The translations under genes and the position numbers were made by a program. Positions 43,171 to 51,440 of a stretch of 64,000 nt of DNA are shown piece by piece (positions within the stretch are counted from its first letter, which is position 1; every line of letters starts with the position of its first letter). The notes beneath the pieces were generated by a model. It was not told where the DNA came from. It did no database searches and saw only the letters and a list, made by a program, of their open reading frames with translations. The DNA is from Salegentibacter_A chungangensis (GTDB taxonomy: Bacteria > Bacteroidota > Bacteroidia > Flavobacteriales > Flavobacteriaceae). The stretch covers positions 186,001-250,000 of the forward strand of contig NZ_JBHTLI010000002.1 of the NCBI RefSeq assembly GCF_042678405.1, written 5' to 3'.

Positions 43171-44136
43171 TCAGAAGTAATTAGCCTTTAGATCCAGTCC
43201 GGTTTTCTCGTTAAGCCCGAACATCAGGTTCATATTCTGAACCGCCTGGCCGGAAGCACCTTTCAGCAGGTTATCGATAATGCTGGTGATAAGCAGTTTA
43301 TTTCCGAACTTCTGCAGTTTCAAAAGGCATTTATTGGTGTTCACCACCTGCTTCAAATGAAGATCCTCATCTGTAACAAAGGTGAATGCCGCATCTTTAT
43401 AAGCCTCTTTATAGATCAGCTTGGCATCATCAAGGCTGCCTGAAAAACCGGTGTAAGCCGTGGCGTGAATTCCTCTCGAGAAATTACCCCTGTTCGGGAT
43501 GAAATTGATCTCTGAGTCGTGATCAGGCTGAAGCTTTTTTACGCTCTCCCCGATCTCGTTCAAATGCTGATGCTCAAAAGACTTATAGGACGAAAAGTTA
43601 TTATCTCTCCAGGTAAAATGAGTGGTTTCCGAAAGCGAAGTACCCGCCCCGGTAGCACCCGTTACCGCATTGATATGAAGATCATCCTTCAGCAGGTTTT
43701 CTTTGGCCAGCGGAAGGATGGCCAGGCTGATGGCCGTGGCAAAACAACCGGGATTCGCTATAAAACCGGCCTCCTTTACTTTTTCCCTATTGAATTCCGG
43801 CAAACCATACACAAAGGAATGATCGCCAGATGCCATCCTGAAATCGGTGCTCAGATCGATGATCTTCGTTTTATCGGAAAACTGATTTTCGGCAAGGAAC
43901 TTTTTCGAATTTCCGTGTCCCAGGCAAAGAAAGACCACATCGGCCTCTTTGTTCAACTCTCCGCTGAACTCCAGTTCGGTCTCTCCTAAAAGATCCTGGT
44001 GCACCTGCGCCACAGGTCTTCCCGGCTGGGATGTGCTGTACACAAAATTCAGGCTCACCTCGGGGTGCCTGAGTAAGATCCTGATAAGCTCTCCCGCGGT
44101 ATACCCGGCTCCTCCTATAATTCCGGCTTCTATCAT
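43171..44136 (-). CDS. argC: N-acylglutamyl-phosphate reductase
   Basis: It reduces acylglutamyl phosphate to the semialdehyde with NADPH. The 321 residues have GIIGGAGYTAGELIRILLRHPE at the cofactor site, the catalytic Cys131 in ANPGCFATAISLA and the later NRGNFSRGIHAT segment. The ATG overlaps the argG stop by four bases (ATGA), giving translational coupling. Confidence 0.96.
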   Translation of the reverse strand: MIEAGIIGGAGYTAGELIRILLRHPEVSLNFVYSTSQPGRPVAQVHQDLLGETELEFSGELNKEADVVFLCLGHGNSKKFLAENQFSDKTKIIDLSTDFRMASGDHSFVYGLPEFNREKVKEAGFIANPGCFATAISLAILPLAKENLLKDDLHINAVTGATGAGTSLSETTHFTWRDNNFSSYKSFEHQHLNEIGESVKKLQPDHDSEINFIPNRGNFSRGIHATAYTGFSGSLDDAKLIYKEAYKDAAFTFVTDEDLHLKQVVNTNKCLLKLQKFGNKLLITSIIDNLLKGASGQAVQNMNLMFGLNEKTGLDLKANYF

Positions 44137-45320
44137 TGTTCCTGTTTTACGTGTTCATAGATCTTCCCTGAATTAGAAAGGATCTTTATAAAGCCCTTGG
44201 CATCGTCTGCTGTCCAGGCCTTGTTCTCTTCGCCATATTTTCCGAAACCGGAATTCATAAGGTCGAAATCAGATTTAATTCCGTCCAGACTAAACCTGTA
44301 TGGATGAAGGCTTACAAATACATCTCCGGTTACCTGCTCCTGGGAGCTTTGCAGGAAGGCCTCAAAATCCCTCATTACCGGGTCCAGGTACTGGCCTTCG
44401 TGTAAATGGGTCCCATACCAGTTGGCAACGTAATCCTTGTGCTGAAGCTGCCATTTACTAAGGGTATGCTTCTCCAGCAGATGATGGGCTTTAATGCTGA
44501 TGAGCGCAGCTGCTGCCTCAAAACCAACTCTTCCCTTTATCCCGATTATGGTATCCCCCACGTGAATATCCCTTCCAATGGCATACTTACCGGCAATACT
44601 TTCCAGTTTCTCTATATTCTTTTCAGGGATGTCCTGCTCCCCGTTTACAGCGGTAAGCTCACCTTTGGTAAAAGACAGGCTTATCTGTTTAGGTTCCGTT
44701 TCCACTAACTGAGACGGGTAAGCTTCTTCCGGTAAAGGTTTTTCGGAAGTGAGGGTCTCGGCACCTCCAACGCTGGTACCCCACAAACCCTTATTCACCG
44801 AATATTTCGCCTTCTCCCAGTTCAGCTCCACACCATTAGCCTTAAGATAATCAATTTCTTCCTGTCGGCTAAGCTGCTTATCCCTTATTGGCGTGATTAT
44901 CCTGATTTCAGGGGCAATTATCTGGAAGATCATATCGAATCTCACCTGATCATTTCCGGCACCCGTGCTTCCGTGAGCAATATATCCTGCCCCGATCTCT
45001 TTGGCATAATTCACGATCTCTATGGCCTGCACGATCCTTTCGGCACTTACCGAAAGCGGGTAGGTATCATTTTTTAAGACATTGCCAAAAATGAGGTATT
45101 TCACCACCTTCTGATAAAAAGAGGAAACCGCATCGATATTCTTATAGGTGGCTGCCCCGATCTTCTGGGCATTAGCTCCTATTTTTTCTATTTCCTCATT
45201 AGAAAAGCCACCCGTATTCACACTTACCGCGTGCACCTCGAAATTTTCCTCTTTAGACAGATATTTGGCGCAATAAGAAGTATCAAGGCCTCCGCTATAT
45301 GCTATAACTACTTTTTTCAT
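44133..45320 (-). CDS. argG: Argininosuccinate synthase
   Basis: It joins citrulline and aspartate using ATP. The product is 395 residues if translation starts at ATG 45320 (MKKVVIAYSGGLDTS), placing the PP-loop at the N-terminus as in all family members. An upstream in-frame ATG at 45344 would add eight residues that run into a repeat element. Later motifs IAHGSTGAGNDQVRF and GRDIHVGDTIIGIKGRVGFEAAAA are present. It overlaps argC by four bases. Confidence 0.96.
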   Translation of the reverse strand: MKKVVIAYSGGLDTSYCAKYLSKEENFEVHAVSVNTGGFSNEEIEKIGANAQKIGAATYKNIDAVSSFYQKVVKYLIFGNVLKNDTYPLSVSAERIVQAIEIVNYAKEIGAGYIAHGSTGAGNDQVRFDMIFQIIAPEIRIITPIRDKQLSRQEEIDYLKANGVELNWEKAKYSVNKGLWGTSVGGAETLTSEKPLPEEAYPSQLVETEPKQISLSFTKGELTAVNGEQDIPEKNIEKLESIAGKYAIGRDIHVGDTIIGIKGRVGFEAAAALISIKAHHLLEKHTLSKWQLQHKDYVANWYGTHLHEGQYLDPVMRDFEAFLQSSQEQVTGDVFVSLHPYRFSLDGIKSDFDLMNSGFGKYGEENKAWTADDAKGFIKILSNSGKIYEHVKQEQ

Positions 45321-45340
45321 TTTCAATTCTATTTTGAAAG

Positions 45341-45415
45341 TCATCCTGAACCTGTCTACCGACAGGCAGGCTTGGTTCAGGATCTTTTAGAAGCTGAAAC
45401 AAGTTCAGCTTGACG
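45341..45415. repeat. REP-like palindromic repeat between the GNAT gene and argG
   Basis: Two hairpin-forming units lie side by side. ATCCTGAACC (45343-45352) with GGTTCAGGAT (45374-45383) encloses CCTGTC/GACAGG. AAGCTGAA (45391-45398) pairs with TTCAGCTT (45404-45411). The CTGAAACAAGTTCAG core is typical of dispersed Flavobacteriia intergenic repeats. It may modulate read-through or mRNA stability within the operon. Confidence 0.7.
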
Positions 45416-45426
45416 TCAACTTTTAA

Positions 45427-46068
45427 TTACTCTTTATCTGATTTTTCCTTTTTATAAAACAGGGTCTGCTTTATATGTTTCAACCTTTTGAAAGCCTTAT
45501 CATTGAATTTGCTTTTAGGTTTTTCCTTCTTCTTAGCTTCGGTCTTTTTCTCAGGGTCGTACATCATTCCCGTACAAAGGCACATCTTATGATCTGTCCT
45601 GGTAAGCACATCGTAGTTCTTACAGGTCTGGCAGCCTTTCCAGAAACTTTCATCATCGGTAAGTTCAGAGAAGGTCACCGGCTGGTATCCCAGCTCATAG
45701 TTGATCTTCATCACGGCCAGGCCGGTGGTGATCCCGAAGATCTTGGCATTGGGATATTTTGTTCTCGAATGCTTAAAGATCACCTGTTTGATGTCTTTGG
45801 CAAGCCCCTGGTTCCTGTAATCGGGGTGCACAATAAGACCGGAGTTAGCTACATACTTCTCGTGGCTCCAGGTCTCGATATAACAAAATCCTGCAAACTT
45901 ATCTCCGTCCAGGGCGATCACAGCGTTGCCTTTCTCCATCTTCCCGATAATATACTCGGGAGTCCTCCTGGCAATACCGGTACCACGTACCTTGGCCGAC
46001 TCTTCGATAGTGTTACAAATTAGCTCCGCGTAGGAAGCATGTGATTTATTAGCAATGATAATCTTCAT
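45427..46068 (-). CDS. GNAT acyltransferase, first gene of the arg operon (candidate glutamate N-acyltransferase)
   Basis: A 213-residue GNAT protein with the acyl-CoA-binding segment GLIVHPDYRNQGLAKDIKQ (about 78-95). The GNAT core ends near residue 138 and is followed by four cysteines (146, 149, 163, 165; CQTC...CLC) that could bind zinc, and a lysine-rich C-terminal tail. No other N-acylglutamate synthase (argA or argJ) is in this otherwise complete operon. The gene directly follows the arginine leader peptide. I infer it acylates glutamate, with acetyl- or succinyl-CoA as donor; no direct motif proves the substrate. Confidence 0.7.
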   Translation of the reverse strand: MKIIIANKSHASYAELICNTIEESAKVRGTGIARRTPEYIIGKMEKGNAVIALDGDKFAGFCYIETWSHEKYVANSGLIVHPDYRNQGLAKDIKQVIFKHSRTKYPNAKIFGITTGLAVMKINYELGYQPVTFSELTDDESFWKGCQTCKNYDVLTRTDHKMCLCTGMMYDPEKKTEAKKKEKPKSKFNDKAFKRLKHIKQTLFYKKEKSDKE

Positions 46069-46156
46069 CTGCTAAAAAGTTAAGGTTGAAAAAATATTTT
46101 GATTCTGATTTTCTGAAGGGGGAACCGGACTCACCTAAGTTCCATAGATATATAGA

Positions 46157-46170
46157 CGCACTTACGTGCG
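46157..46170 (-). promoter_or_regulatory. GNRA-loop hairpin overlapping the leader-peptide stop codon
   Basis: In the arg operon RNA, CGCAC-GUAA-GUGCG forms a 5-bp stem with a GUAA (GNRA-type) loop. The loop contains the leader stop codon and the left arm contains the last Arg and the Thr codon, so ribosome position would decide whether it forms. Confidence 0.55.
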
Positions 46171-46188
46171 GCGGAAAAAGCGGCGCAT
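46162..46188 (-). CDS. Arginine leader peptide of the arg operon (candidate)
   Basis: An ATG (46188-46186) opens a frame of eight codons and a TAA: Met-Arg-Arg-Phe-Phe-Arg-Arg-Thr. Four of the eight residues are arginine, all encoded by CGC, in a leader that precedes the arginine operon by 94 bases. This is the arrangement of amino-acid attenuators such as those of his, leu and trp operons. It is far too short for a normal gene. Its role is inferred; the sequence is directly visible. A second mini-frame with an Arg codon (Met-Glu-Leu-Arg) lies between it and the GNAT gene. Confidence 0.7.
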   Translation of the reverse strand: MRRFFRRT

Positions 46189-46375
46189 AGGGGAGATATC
46201 AGAAAAGATCCTGATATATAATTTAAATTGTATGCTGCTGATGTGTTTCAAAATGGGTAAAAAATCAAATAATATTAAAAAAAGGGTAGGCTGAAGCGGT
46301 CGCTGAAATTAGCGGCGAATATTCCGCCTGAAGCGGAAAAGAGGTAATATTATTTGTCTTGTAGAAATCACGGGG
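46189..46375 (-). other. Long structured 5' leader of the arg operon
   Basis: From the predicted start near 46369 to the leader peptide there is no gene. The stretch holds a TTCCGC/GCGGAA hairpin (46322-46338), several GCGG/CCGC-type arms around 46290-46320 and a T7 run on the minus strand (46277-46283). Together with the peptide it makes a leader of about 300 nt, long enough for alternative RNA structures. Confidence 0.5.
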
Positions 46376-46404
46376 TAAATGTACATTATATTTTGAATTG
46401 ACAA
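46376..46404 (-). promoter_or_regulatory. Probable promoter of the arg operon
   Basis: On the minus strand TTG (46404-46402), an 18-base spacer and TACATTTA (46383-46376), one base off TAnnTTTG. It sits directly beyond the ilvA stop and points into the arg leader. Confidence 0.55.
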
Positions 46405-46410
46405 AACAAA

Positions 46411-47685
46411 TCAGATCAAAAATTGAAACAAATTCGGTTTGTCATTCAAATACTCTCCGTAAAAATTCTTCTTTTTCATACGCTCCACAAGAGGCTGAAA
46501 ATCAGCAGGGTCGCTCAATTCTATCCCAACAACCGCAGGCCCGTTCGCCCTGTGGTGTTTCTTGGAATATTCAAAATGGGTGATATCATCATTAGGCCCC
46601 AGCACCTTTGCAACAAATTCTCTCAGGGCTCCGGCTCTTTGTGGGAAACTGACTATAAAATAATGTTTAAGGCCGGAGTACAGCAAGGCTCGTTCCTTGA
46701 TCTCTGCGGTACGGGTAATATCGTTATTACTTCCGCTTACCATACAAACCACGTTCTTGCCTTTTATCTCTTCTGCAAACAGATCCAGCGCACATATTGC
46801 CATAGCTCCTGCCGGCTCGACCACAATGGCATCCTGGTTATAAAGATCCAGAATGGTCTGGCAGATCTTCCCTTCGGGAACGGTTACCATTTTATCAAGG
46901 TTCTCCCGGCAAATGGCGAAATTCCTCGAGCCCACCTTCTGTACGGCAGCACCATCAACAAAACGCTCGATCTCTTCCAGTTCTACCACCTTCCCCTTTT
47001 CCAGGGAAGAGGTCATAGAGGCTGCGCCTTCAGGCTCTACCCCTATTATTTTGGTATTCGGGCTAAGTTGTTTAAAGACTGAAGAAATACCTGCCAAAAG
47101 GCCTCCGCCTCCCAAAGGGGCGAATACATAATCTATGGGTTCATCGGCCTGCTCCAGGATCTCCAGGGCAATGGTCGCCTGGCCTTCTATCACTTTTTCA
47201 TCATCGAACGGATGTATAAAGACGAGTCCGAATTTCTCTCCGTGCTTCATTGCATTCTTATAGGAGTCATCAAAAGTATCTCCTTTCAGTACCACCTCAA
47301 CCCATTCGCCACCAAACATCCTGGTCTGTTCCACTTTCTGGCGGGGGGTGGTCCCGGGCATATATATCACGCCCTTTGCCTGCAGTTTATTGCAGGCAAA
47401 TGCTACACCCTGGGCGTGATTTCCGGCGCTGGCACAAATCACCCCTTTCCTGAGCTGTTCTTCAGGGAGGCTCGAGATCTTATTAAAAGCCCCGCGTATC
47501 TTGTAAGAGCGAACCTGCTGCAGGTCTTCCCTTTTCAACATGACGCGCGAGTCGAACCTTTTACTGTAGGTAAAAGAATCCGAAAGCGGGGTGTTCACCA
47601 CCACCTTCGAGATTCTCTCCACAGCTTGTCTTACAGCTTCCAGTTCGGGTTTATATATCTCTTTATCTGCCAGCAAAGTCTCCAT
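46411..47685 (-). CDS. ilvA: Threonine ammonia-lyase, biosynthetic
   Basis: It deaminates threonine to 2-oxobutanoate for isoleucine synthesis. The 424 residues contain the PLP lysine Lys62 (RSYKIRGAF), SAGNHAQGVAFAC, PLGGGGLLAG and a C-terminal ACT-like regulatory domain (HYFIVSFPQRAGALREFV). The length equals the shorter Bacillus-type enzyme, with one regulatory domain instead of the two of E. coli IlvA. The start overlaps the ilvC stop by one base, and it is the last ilv gene. Confidence 0.96.
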   Translation of the reverse strand: METLLADKEIYKPELEAVRQAVERISKVVVNTPLSDSFTYSKRFDSRVMLKREDLQQVRSYKIRGAFNKISSLPEEQLRKGVICASAGNHAQGVAFACNKLQAKGVIYMPGTTPRQKVEQTRMFGGEWVEVVLKGDTFDDSYKNAMKHGEKFGLVFIHPFDDEKVIEGQATIALEILEQADEPIDYVFAPLGGGGLLAGISSVFKQLSPNTKIIGVEPEGAASMTSSLEKGKVVELEEIERFVDGAAVQKVGSRNFAICRENLDKMVTVPEGKICQTILDLYNQDAIVVEPAGAMAICALDLFAEEIKGKNVVCMVSGSNNDITRTAEIKERALLYSGLKHYFIVSFPQRAGALREFVAKVLGPNDDITHFEYSKKHHRANGPAVVGIELSDPADFQPLVERMKKKNFYGEYLNDKPNLFQFLI

Positions 47686-49160
47686 TATTCGTATATTTTT
47701 TTCATTGCGGTCATCGCCTTCCTAAGCGTGCCTCCTACCTTTTCAACGGGATGGTTCCTGATACCATCGTTCACTGCTATCAGTTCCTGATTATCCACCC
47801 CTGTATATTTTCCGTTGAACGAAACTCCTGCCACTTCAGGCTCCAGGTTGTTCACATAATCCTTGATAAGCGGTTTCGCCGAATGATCGAACAGGTAGCA
47901 CCCGTACTCTGCAGTATCTGAAATGATCCTGTTCATCTCAAAGAGCTTCTTTCTCGCAATGGTATTGGCGATAAGCGGGGTCTCGTGCAGCGACTCATAA
48001 TAAGCCGACTCCGGAATGATGCCTGCTTCCACCATAGTTTCAAAAGCGAGTTCCACCCCGGCCTTTACAAAAGATACCAGCAACAGGCCTTTATCAAAAT
48101 ACTCCTGTTCCTTGATCTCTTCTGAAGTGGCGTCGGTCTTTTCGAAAGCCGTGTTCTCGGTAGCGGCACGCCATTCCAGTAATTCCTTATCGTCATTCTC
48201 CCAGTCTTTCATCATCCGGCTGCTGAAGGCCCCGGAGATAATATCATCCATATGTTTCTGAAACAGCGGACGCATCTGCTCCTTTAGTTCTTCAGAAATT
48301 TCATTGGCCCTTATTTTTGCCGGATTTGAGAGCCTGTCCATCATATTGGTGATCCCTCCATGCTTTAAAGCTTCGGTAATGGTTTCCCAGCCATACTGAA
48401 TTAGTTTGGCGGCATAGGAAGGCTCTACCCCGTCGGCCACCATCTTGTCGAAAGTAAGGATAGACCCTGTTTGCAGCACCCCGCAAAGGATGGTCTGCTC
48501 TCCCATAAGGTCAGATTTCACTTCGGCTACAAAAGAAGATTCCAGGACCCCGGCACGGTGGCCGCCCGTGGCATAGGCATATGCTTTGGCCCATTCAAAA
48601 CCAATCCCCTGGGGATCATTTTCAGGATGAACAGCTATAAGCGTCGGCACCCCAAAGCCACGCTTGTATTCTTCCCGAACTTCAGACCCGGGGCATTTAG
48701 GCGCCACCATAATCACCGTAATATCATCTCTTACCTGCATTCCTTCTTCCACGATATTGAAACCGTGCGAATAGGAAAGCACCGCATCTTTTTTGATATA
48801 AGGCAAGATCGCCCTGATCACCGGCGTATGCTGCTTATCTGGTGTAAGATTGATCACCAGGTCGGCCTGGGGGATCAGTTCTTCATAAGTCCCTACCTCA
48901 AAATTATTTTCGGTCGCGTTCTTATAGGATTGTCTCTTTTCTTTTATGGCTCCTTCCCGCAAGGCGTAGGAAATGTCCAGGCCGCTGTCTCTCATATTGA
49001 GTCCCTGGTTAAGGCCCTGGGCCCCGCAGCCTACTATAACTATTTTTTTGTCTTTCAAGGCAGCCACCCCATCACTGAATTCATCGAGCGCCATAAACCG
49101 GCAGGTACCCAGCTGGGCCAATTGTTCACGTAAAGAAAGGCTGTTAAAATAGTTCGTCAT
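47685..49160 (-). CDS. ilvC: Ketol-acid reductoisomerase, class II
   Basis: It isomerises and reduces acetolactate or acetohydroxybutyrate with NADPH and Mg. The 491 residues match the long E. coli-like class II form, with two knotted C-terminal domains. Motifs: IVGCGAQGLNQGLNMRDSG, SHGFNIVEEG, VAPKCPGSEVREEYKRGFGVP and SDLMGEQTILCGVLQ, which carries metal-binding acidic residues. It overlaps ilvN by four bases (ATGA) and ilvA by one. Confidence 0.97.
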   Translation of the reverse strand: MTNYFNSLSLREQLAQLGTCRFMALDEFSDGVAALKDKKIVIVGCGAQGLNQGLNMRDSGLDISYALREGAIKEKRQSYKNATENNFEVGTYEELIPQADLVINLTPDKQHTPVIRAILPYIKKDAVLSYSHGFNIVEEGMQVRDDITVIMVAPKCPGSEVREEYKRGFGVPTLIAVHPENDPQGIGFEWAKAYAYATGGHRAGVLESSFVAEVKSDLMGEQTILCGVLQTGSILTFDKMVADGVEPSYAAKLIQYGWETITEALKHGGITNMMDRLSNPAKIRANEISEELKEQMRPLFQKHMDDIISGAFSSRMMKDWENDDKELLEWRAATENTAFEKTDATSEEIKEQEYFDKGLLLVSFVKAGVELAFETMVEAGIIPESAYYESLHETPLIANTIARKKLFEMNRIISDTAEYGCYLFDHSAKPLIKDYVNNLEPEVAGVSFNGKYTGVDNQELIAVNDGIRNHPVEKVGGTLRKAMTAMKKIYE

Positions 49161-49696
49161 GATATTGAGTTTGTAGTATTAAATTTTTCTAATATTCCTG
49201 AAATCGGCATTTCGTTCTTGGTAACCGCAATGGTCCCCGATCTTACGAACTGCATTAGCCCGTAAGGCTTCAAGGTTTCGTAAAGCTGATCTACCTCCTG
49301 GCGTTTGCCTGTCTTCTCGATCACGAAAAAACTCTTGGTCACCGTCACGATCCTGGCATTGGTCTCCTTGATAAAATCCTGGATGTTATGATCGTCCAGA
49401 AATTCTTCCGATTTTATCTTGTACAGGGCCGTTTCCTGGTAGATGGTTTCCTCATCGGTATGATAGAATGCCTTGATCACCTCGATCTGTTTCTCGATCT
49501 GGCCCACGATCTTTTTGATCTGCTCTTCGCTTACATTCACAATAATGATAAAGCGCATCACCTCGTTCACCTCGCTGGGTGAAGCCGTAATACTCTCAAT
49601 ATTGATATGCCTTTTCAAAAAGATCGCGGCGATACGGCTTAACAACCCAAGGTTGTTCTCCGTGTAGATCGATACTGTATAATTCTTCTTTTCCAT
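49157..49696 (-). CDS. ilvN: Acetolactate synthase small (regulatory) subunit
   Basis: A 179-residue subunit that binds valine and controls IlvB. It begins with an ACT domain (YTVSIYTENNLGLLSRIAAIFLKRHINIESITASPSE), followed by a C-terminal domain needed for activation (ALYKIKSEEF...ARIVTVTKSFFVIEKTG). It overlaps ilvB by one base and ilvC by four, so subunit ratio is set by coupled translation. Confidence 0.95.
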   Translation of the reverse strand: MEKKNYTVSIYTENNLGLLSRIAAIFLKRHINIESITASPSEVNEVMRFIIIVNVSEEQIKKIVGQIEKQIEVIKAFYHTDEETIYQETALYKIKSEEFLDDHNIQDFIKETNARIVTVTKSFFVIEKTGKRQEVDQLYETLKPYGLMQFVRSGTIAVTKNEMPISGILEKFNTTNSIS

Positions 49697-51429
49697 TACT
49701 CTAATAATACTTCTGAAACCGATGCTCCCGTTGGGATCATTGGGAACACGTTTTCTTCCTGTTCAACTTTAACCTCAAGGAAAAAAGCTTCCTCAGATTC
49801 CATCATCTCTTTTACCGCATCCTCTAATCCGGCTCTTTCGGTCACCCTTTTGGTCTTTATATGATAGCCCTTGGCGATCGTTATAAAGTCCGGGTTCACC
49901 ATCTCTGTGGAAGCGTAGCGCTTATCAAAGAACAACTGCTGCCACTGTCTTACCATTCCCAGGAAACCGTTGTTGAGCACCACGATCTTTACGGGAACCC
50001 TGGTCTGGAAGATGGTTCCCAGTTCCTGGATGGTCATCTGGTAACCTCCGTCCCCTATTATGGCCACCACCTCGCGCTGAGGACAGGCCATTTTTGCGCC
50101 AATGGCTGCCGGAAGGGCAAAGCCCATTGTTCCCAATCCTCCCGAAGTCACATTGCTCCTGGTGGAGTTGAATTTCGCATAGCGGCAGGCCTTCATCTGG
50201 TGCTGACCCACATCTGAAACGATCACGGCATCTCCATTAGAAAAATCGTTGATCTGCTCGATCACTTCAGCCATCCCCAGTTCAGGCTTTTCCTTATCGA
50301 GATTTCCTTTTATCACTTTTTCATATTCGGTCTTATAAAGGTCCTTGAACCTCTGGTGCCATTCGGTATGTTTTTTAGGTTTCAGGAATTCCAGCAATAG
50401 CTTCAGGGTCTGCTTCACATCTCCCAAAACCGGGTAATCGGCCTTTACATTCTTATTGACTTCCGCCGGGTCGATCTCAAAATGGATCACTTCGGCCTGT
50501 TTGGCATAATGCTCAAGATTTCCGGTCACCCGGTCATCGAACCTCATCCCGATGGCAATAAGCACATCGCACTCGTTGGTGAGCATATTGGGCGCATAAT
50601 TCCCGTGCATTCCAACCATTCCCACATTCAGCGGATGCTCTGTAGGCATCGCCGAAAGGCCTAAAATGGTCCAGGCTGCCGGAATTCCGGCTTTTTCCAC
50701 CACTTGTTTCAATAGTTCTTCGGCGCCCCCAAGGATCACTCCCTGCCCAAAAACTATCATTGGTTTCTTAGCTTTATTGATAACTTCGGCAGCCCTTTCC
50801 ACCTGTAACAAATTGGTTTCGGGAGCAGGTTTATAACTGCGTATTCCCGAGCATTTCTTATAACTGAATTCCAGCGATGCGAACTGGGCATCTTTGGTGA
50901 TATCTATCAATACCGGGCCCGGTCTTCCGGACTTCGCGATATAAAATGCCTTTGCCAGGACCTCGGGAATTTCAGAAGCTTTTGTGATCTGGTAATTCCA
51001 CTTGGTAATAGGCGTGGAAATACCCACAATATCGGTTTCCTGGAAGGCATCGCTTCCCAGAAGGTGCGAGCCTACCTGTCCCGTAATGCATACCATTGGC
51101 GTAGAATCTATCTGCGCATCGGCAATTCCCGTAACCAGGTTGGTAGCCCCGGGGCCTGAAGTGGCCATAGCCACCCCTACTTTCCCCGAAACCCGGGCAT
51201 AGCCCTGGGCAGCGTGCGTGGCTCCCTGTTCGTGCCTGGTGAGGACGTGGTGAATCTTTTCCCGATACTTATACAATTCATCGTAAACAGGCATAATGGC
51301 CCCGCCGGGATACCCGTAAATGGTTTCCACGCCTTCCTCCAGCAAACACTTGATCACCGCTTCGGCTCCCGAAACTGTGGTGGTGGCTGGTGTGGTCACC
51401 TTTTCAAAACAAGCAGTTTTTACTTCCAT
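49696..51429 (-). CDS. ilvB: Acetolactate synthase large (catalytic) subunit
   Basis: A thiamine-diphosphate enzyme of 577 residues making acetolactate and acetohydroxybutyrate. It has GYPGGAIMPVYDEL and the catalytic Glu region RHEQGATHAAQGYARVSGKVGV, a central FAD domain (GMVGMHGNYAPNMLTNECD) and the diphosphate motif GDGGYQMTIQELGT...NNGFLGMVRQWQ. It follows ilvD by 11 bases. Confidence 0.97.
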   Translation of the reverse strand: MEVKTACFEKVTTPATTTVSGAEAVIKCLLEEGVETIYGYPGGAIMPVYDELYKYREKIHHVLTRHEQGATHAAQGYARVSGKVGVAMATSGPGATNLVTGIADAQIDSTPMVCITGQVGSHLLGSDAFQETDIVGISTPITKWNYQITKASEIPEVLAKAFYIAKSGRPGPVLIDITKDAQFASLEFSYKKCSGIRSYKPAPETNLLQVERAAEVINKAKKPMIVFGQGVILGGAEELLKQVVEKAGIPAAWTILGLSAMPTEHPLNVGMVGMHGNYAPNMLTNECDVLIAIGMRFDDRVTGNLEHYAKQAEVIHFEIDPAEVNKNVKADYPVLGDVKQTLKLLLEFLKPKKHTEWHQRFKDLYKTEYEKVIKGNLDKEKPELGMAEVIEQINDFSNGDAVIVSDVGQHQMKACRYAKFNSTRSNVTSGGLGTMGFALPAAIGAKMACPQREVVAIIGDGGYQMTIQELGTIFQTRVPVKIVVLNNGFLGMVRQWQQLFFDKRYASTEMVNPDFITIAKGYHIKTKRVTERAGLEDAVKEMMESEEAFFLEVKVEQEENVFPMIPTGASVSEVLLE

Positions 51430-51440
51430 AATTCACCGTA

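Noticed and set aside
45321..45344. Upstream ATG extending argG by eight residues
   Set aside because: The family start is MKKVV(I/L)AYSGGLDTS at 45320, and the extension runs towards the repeat element.
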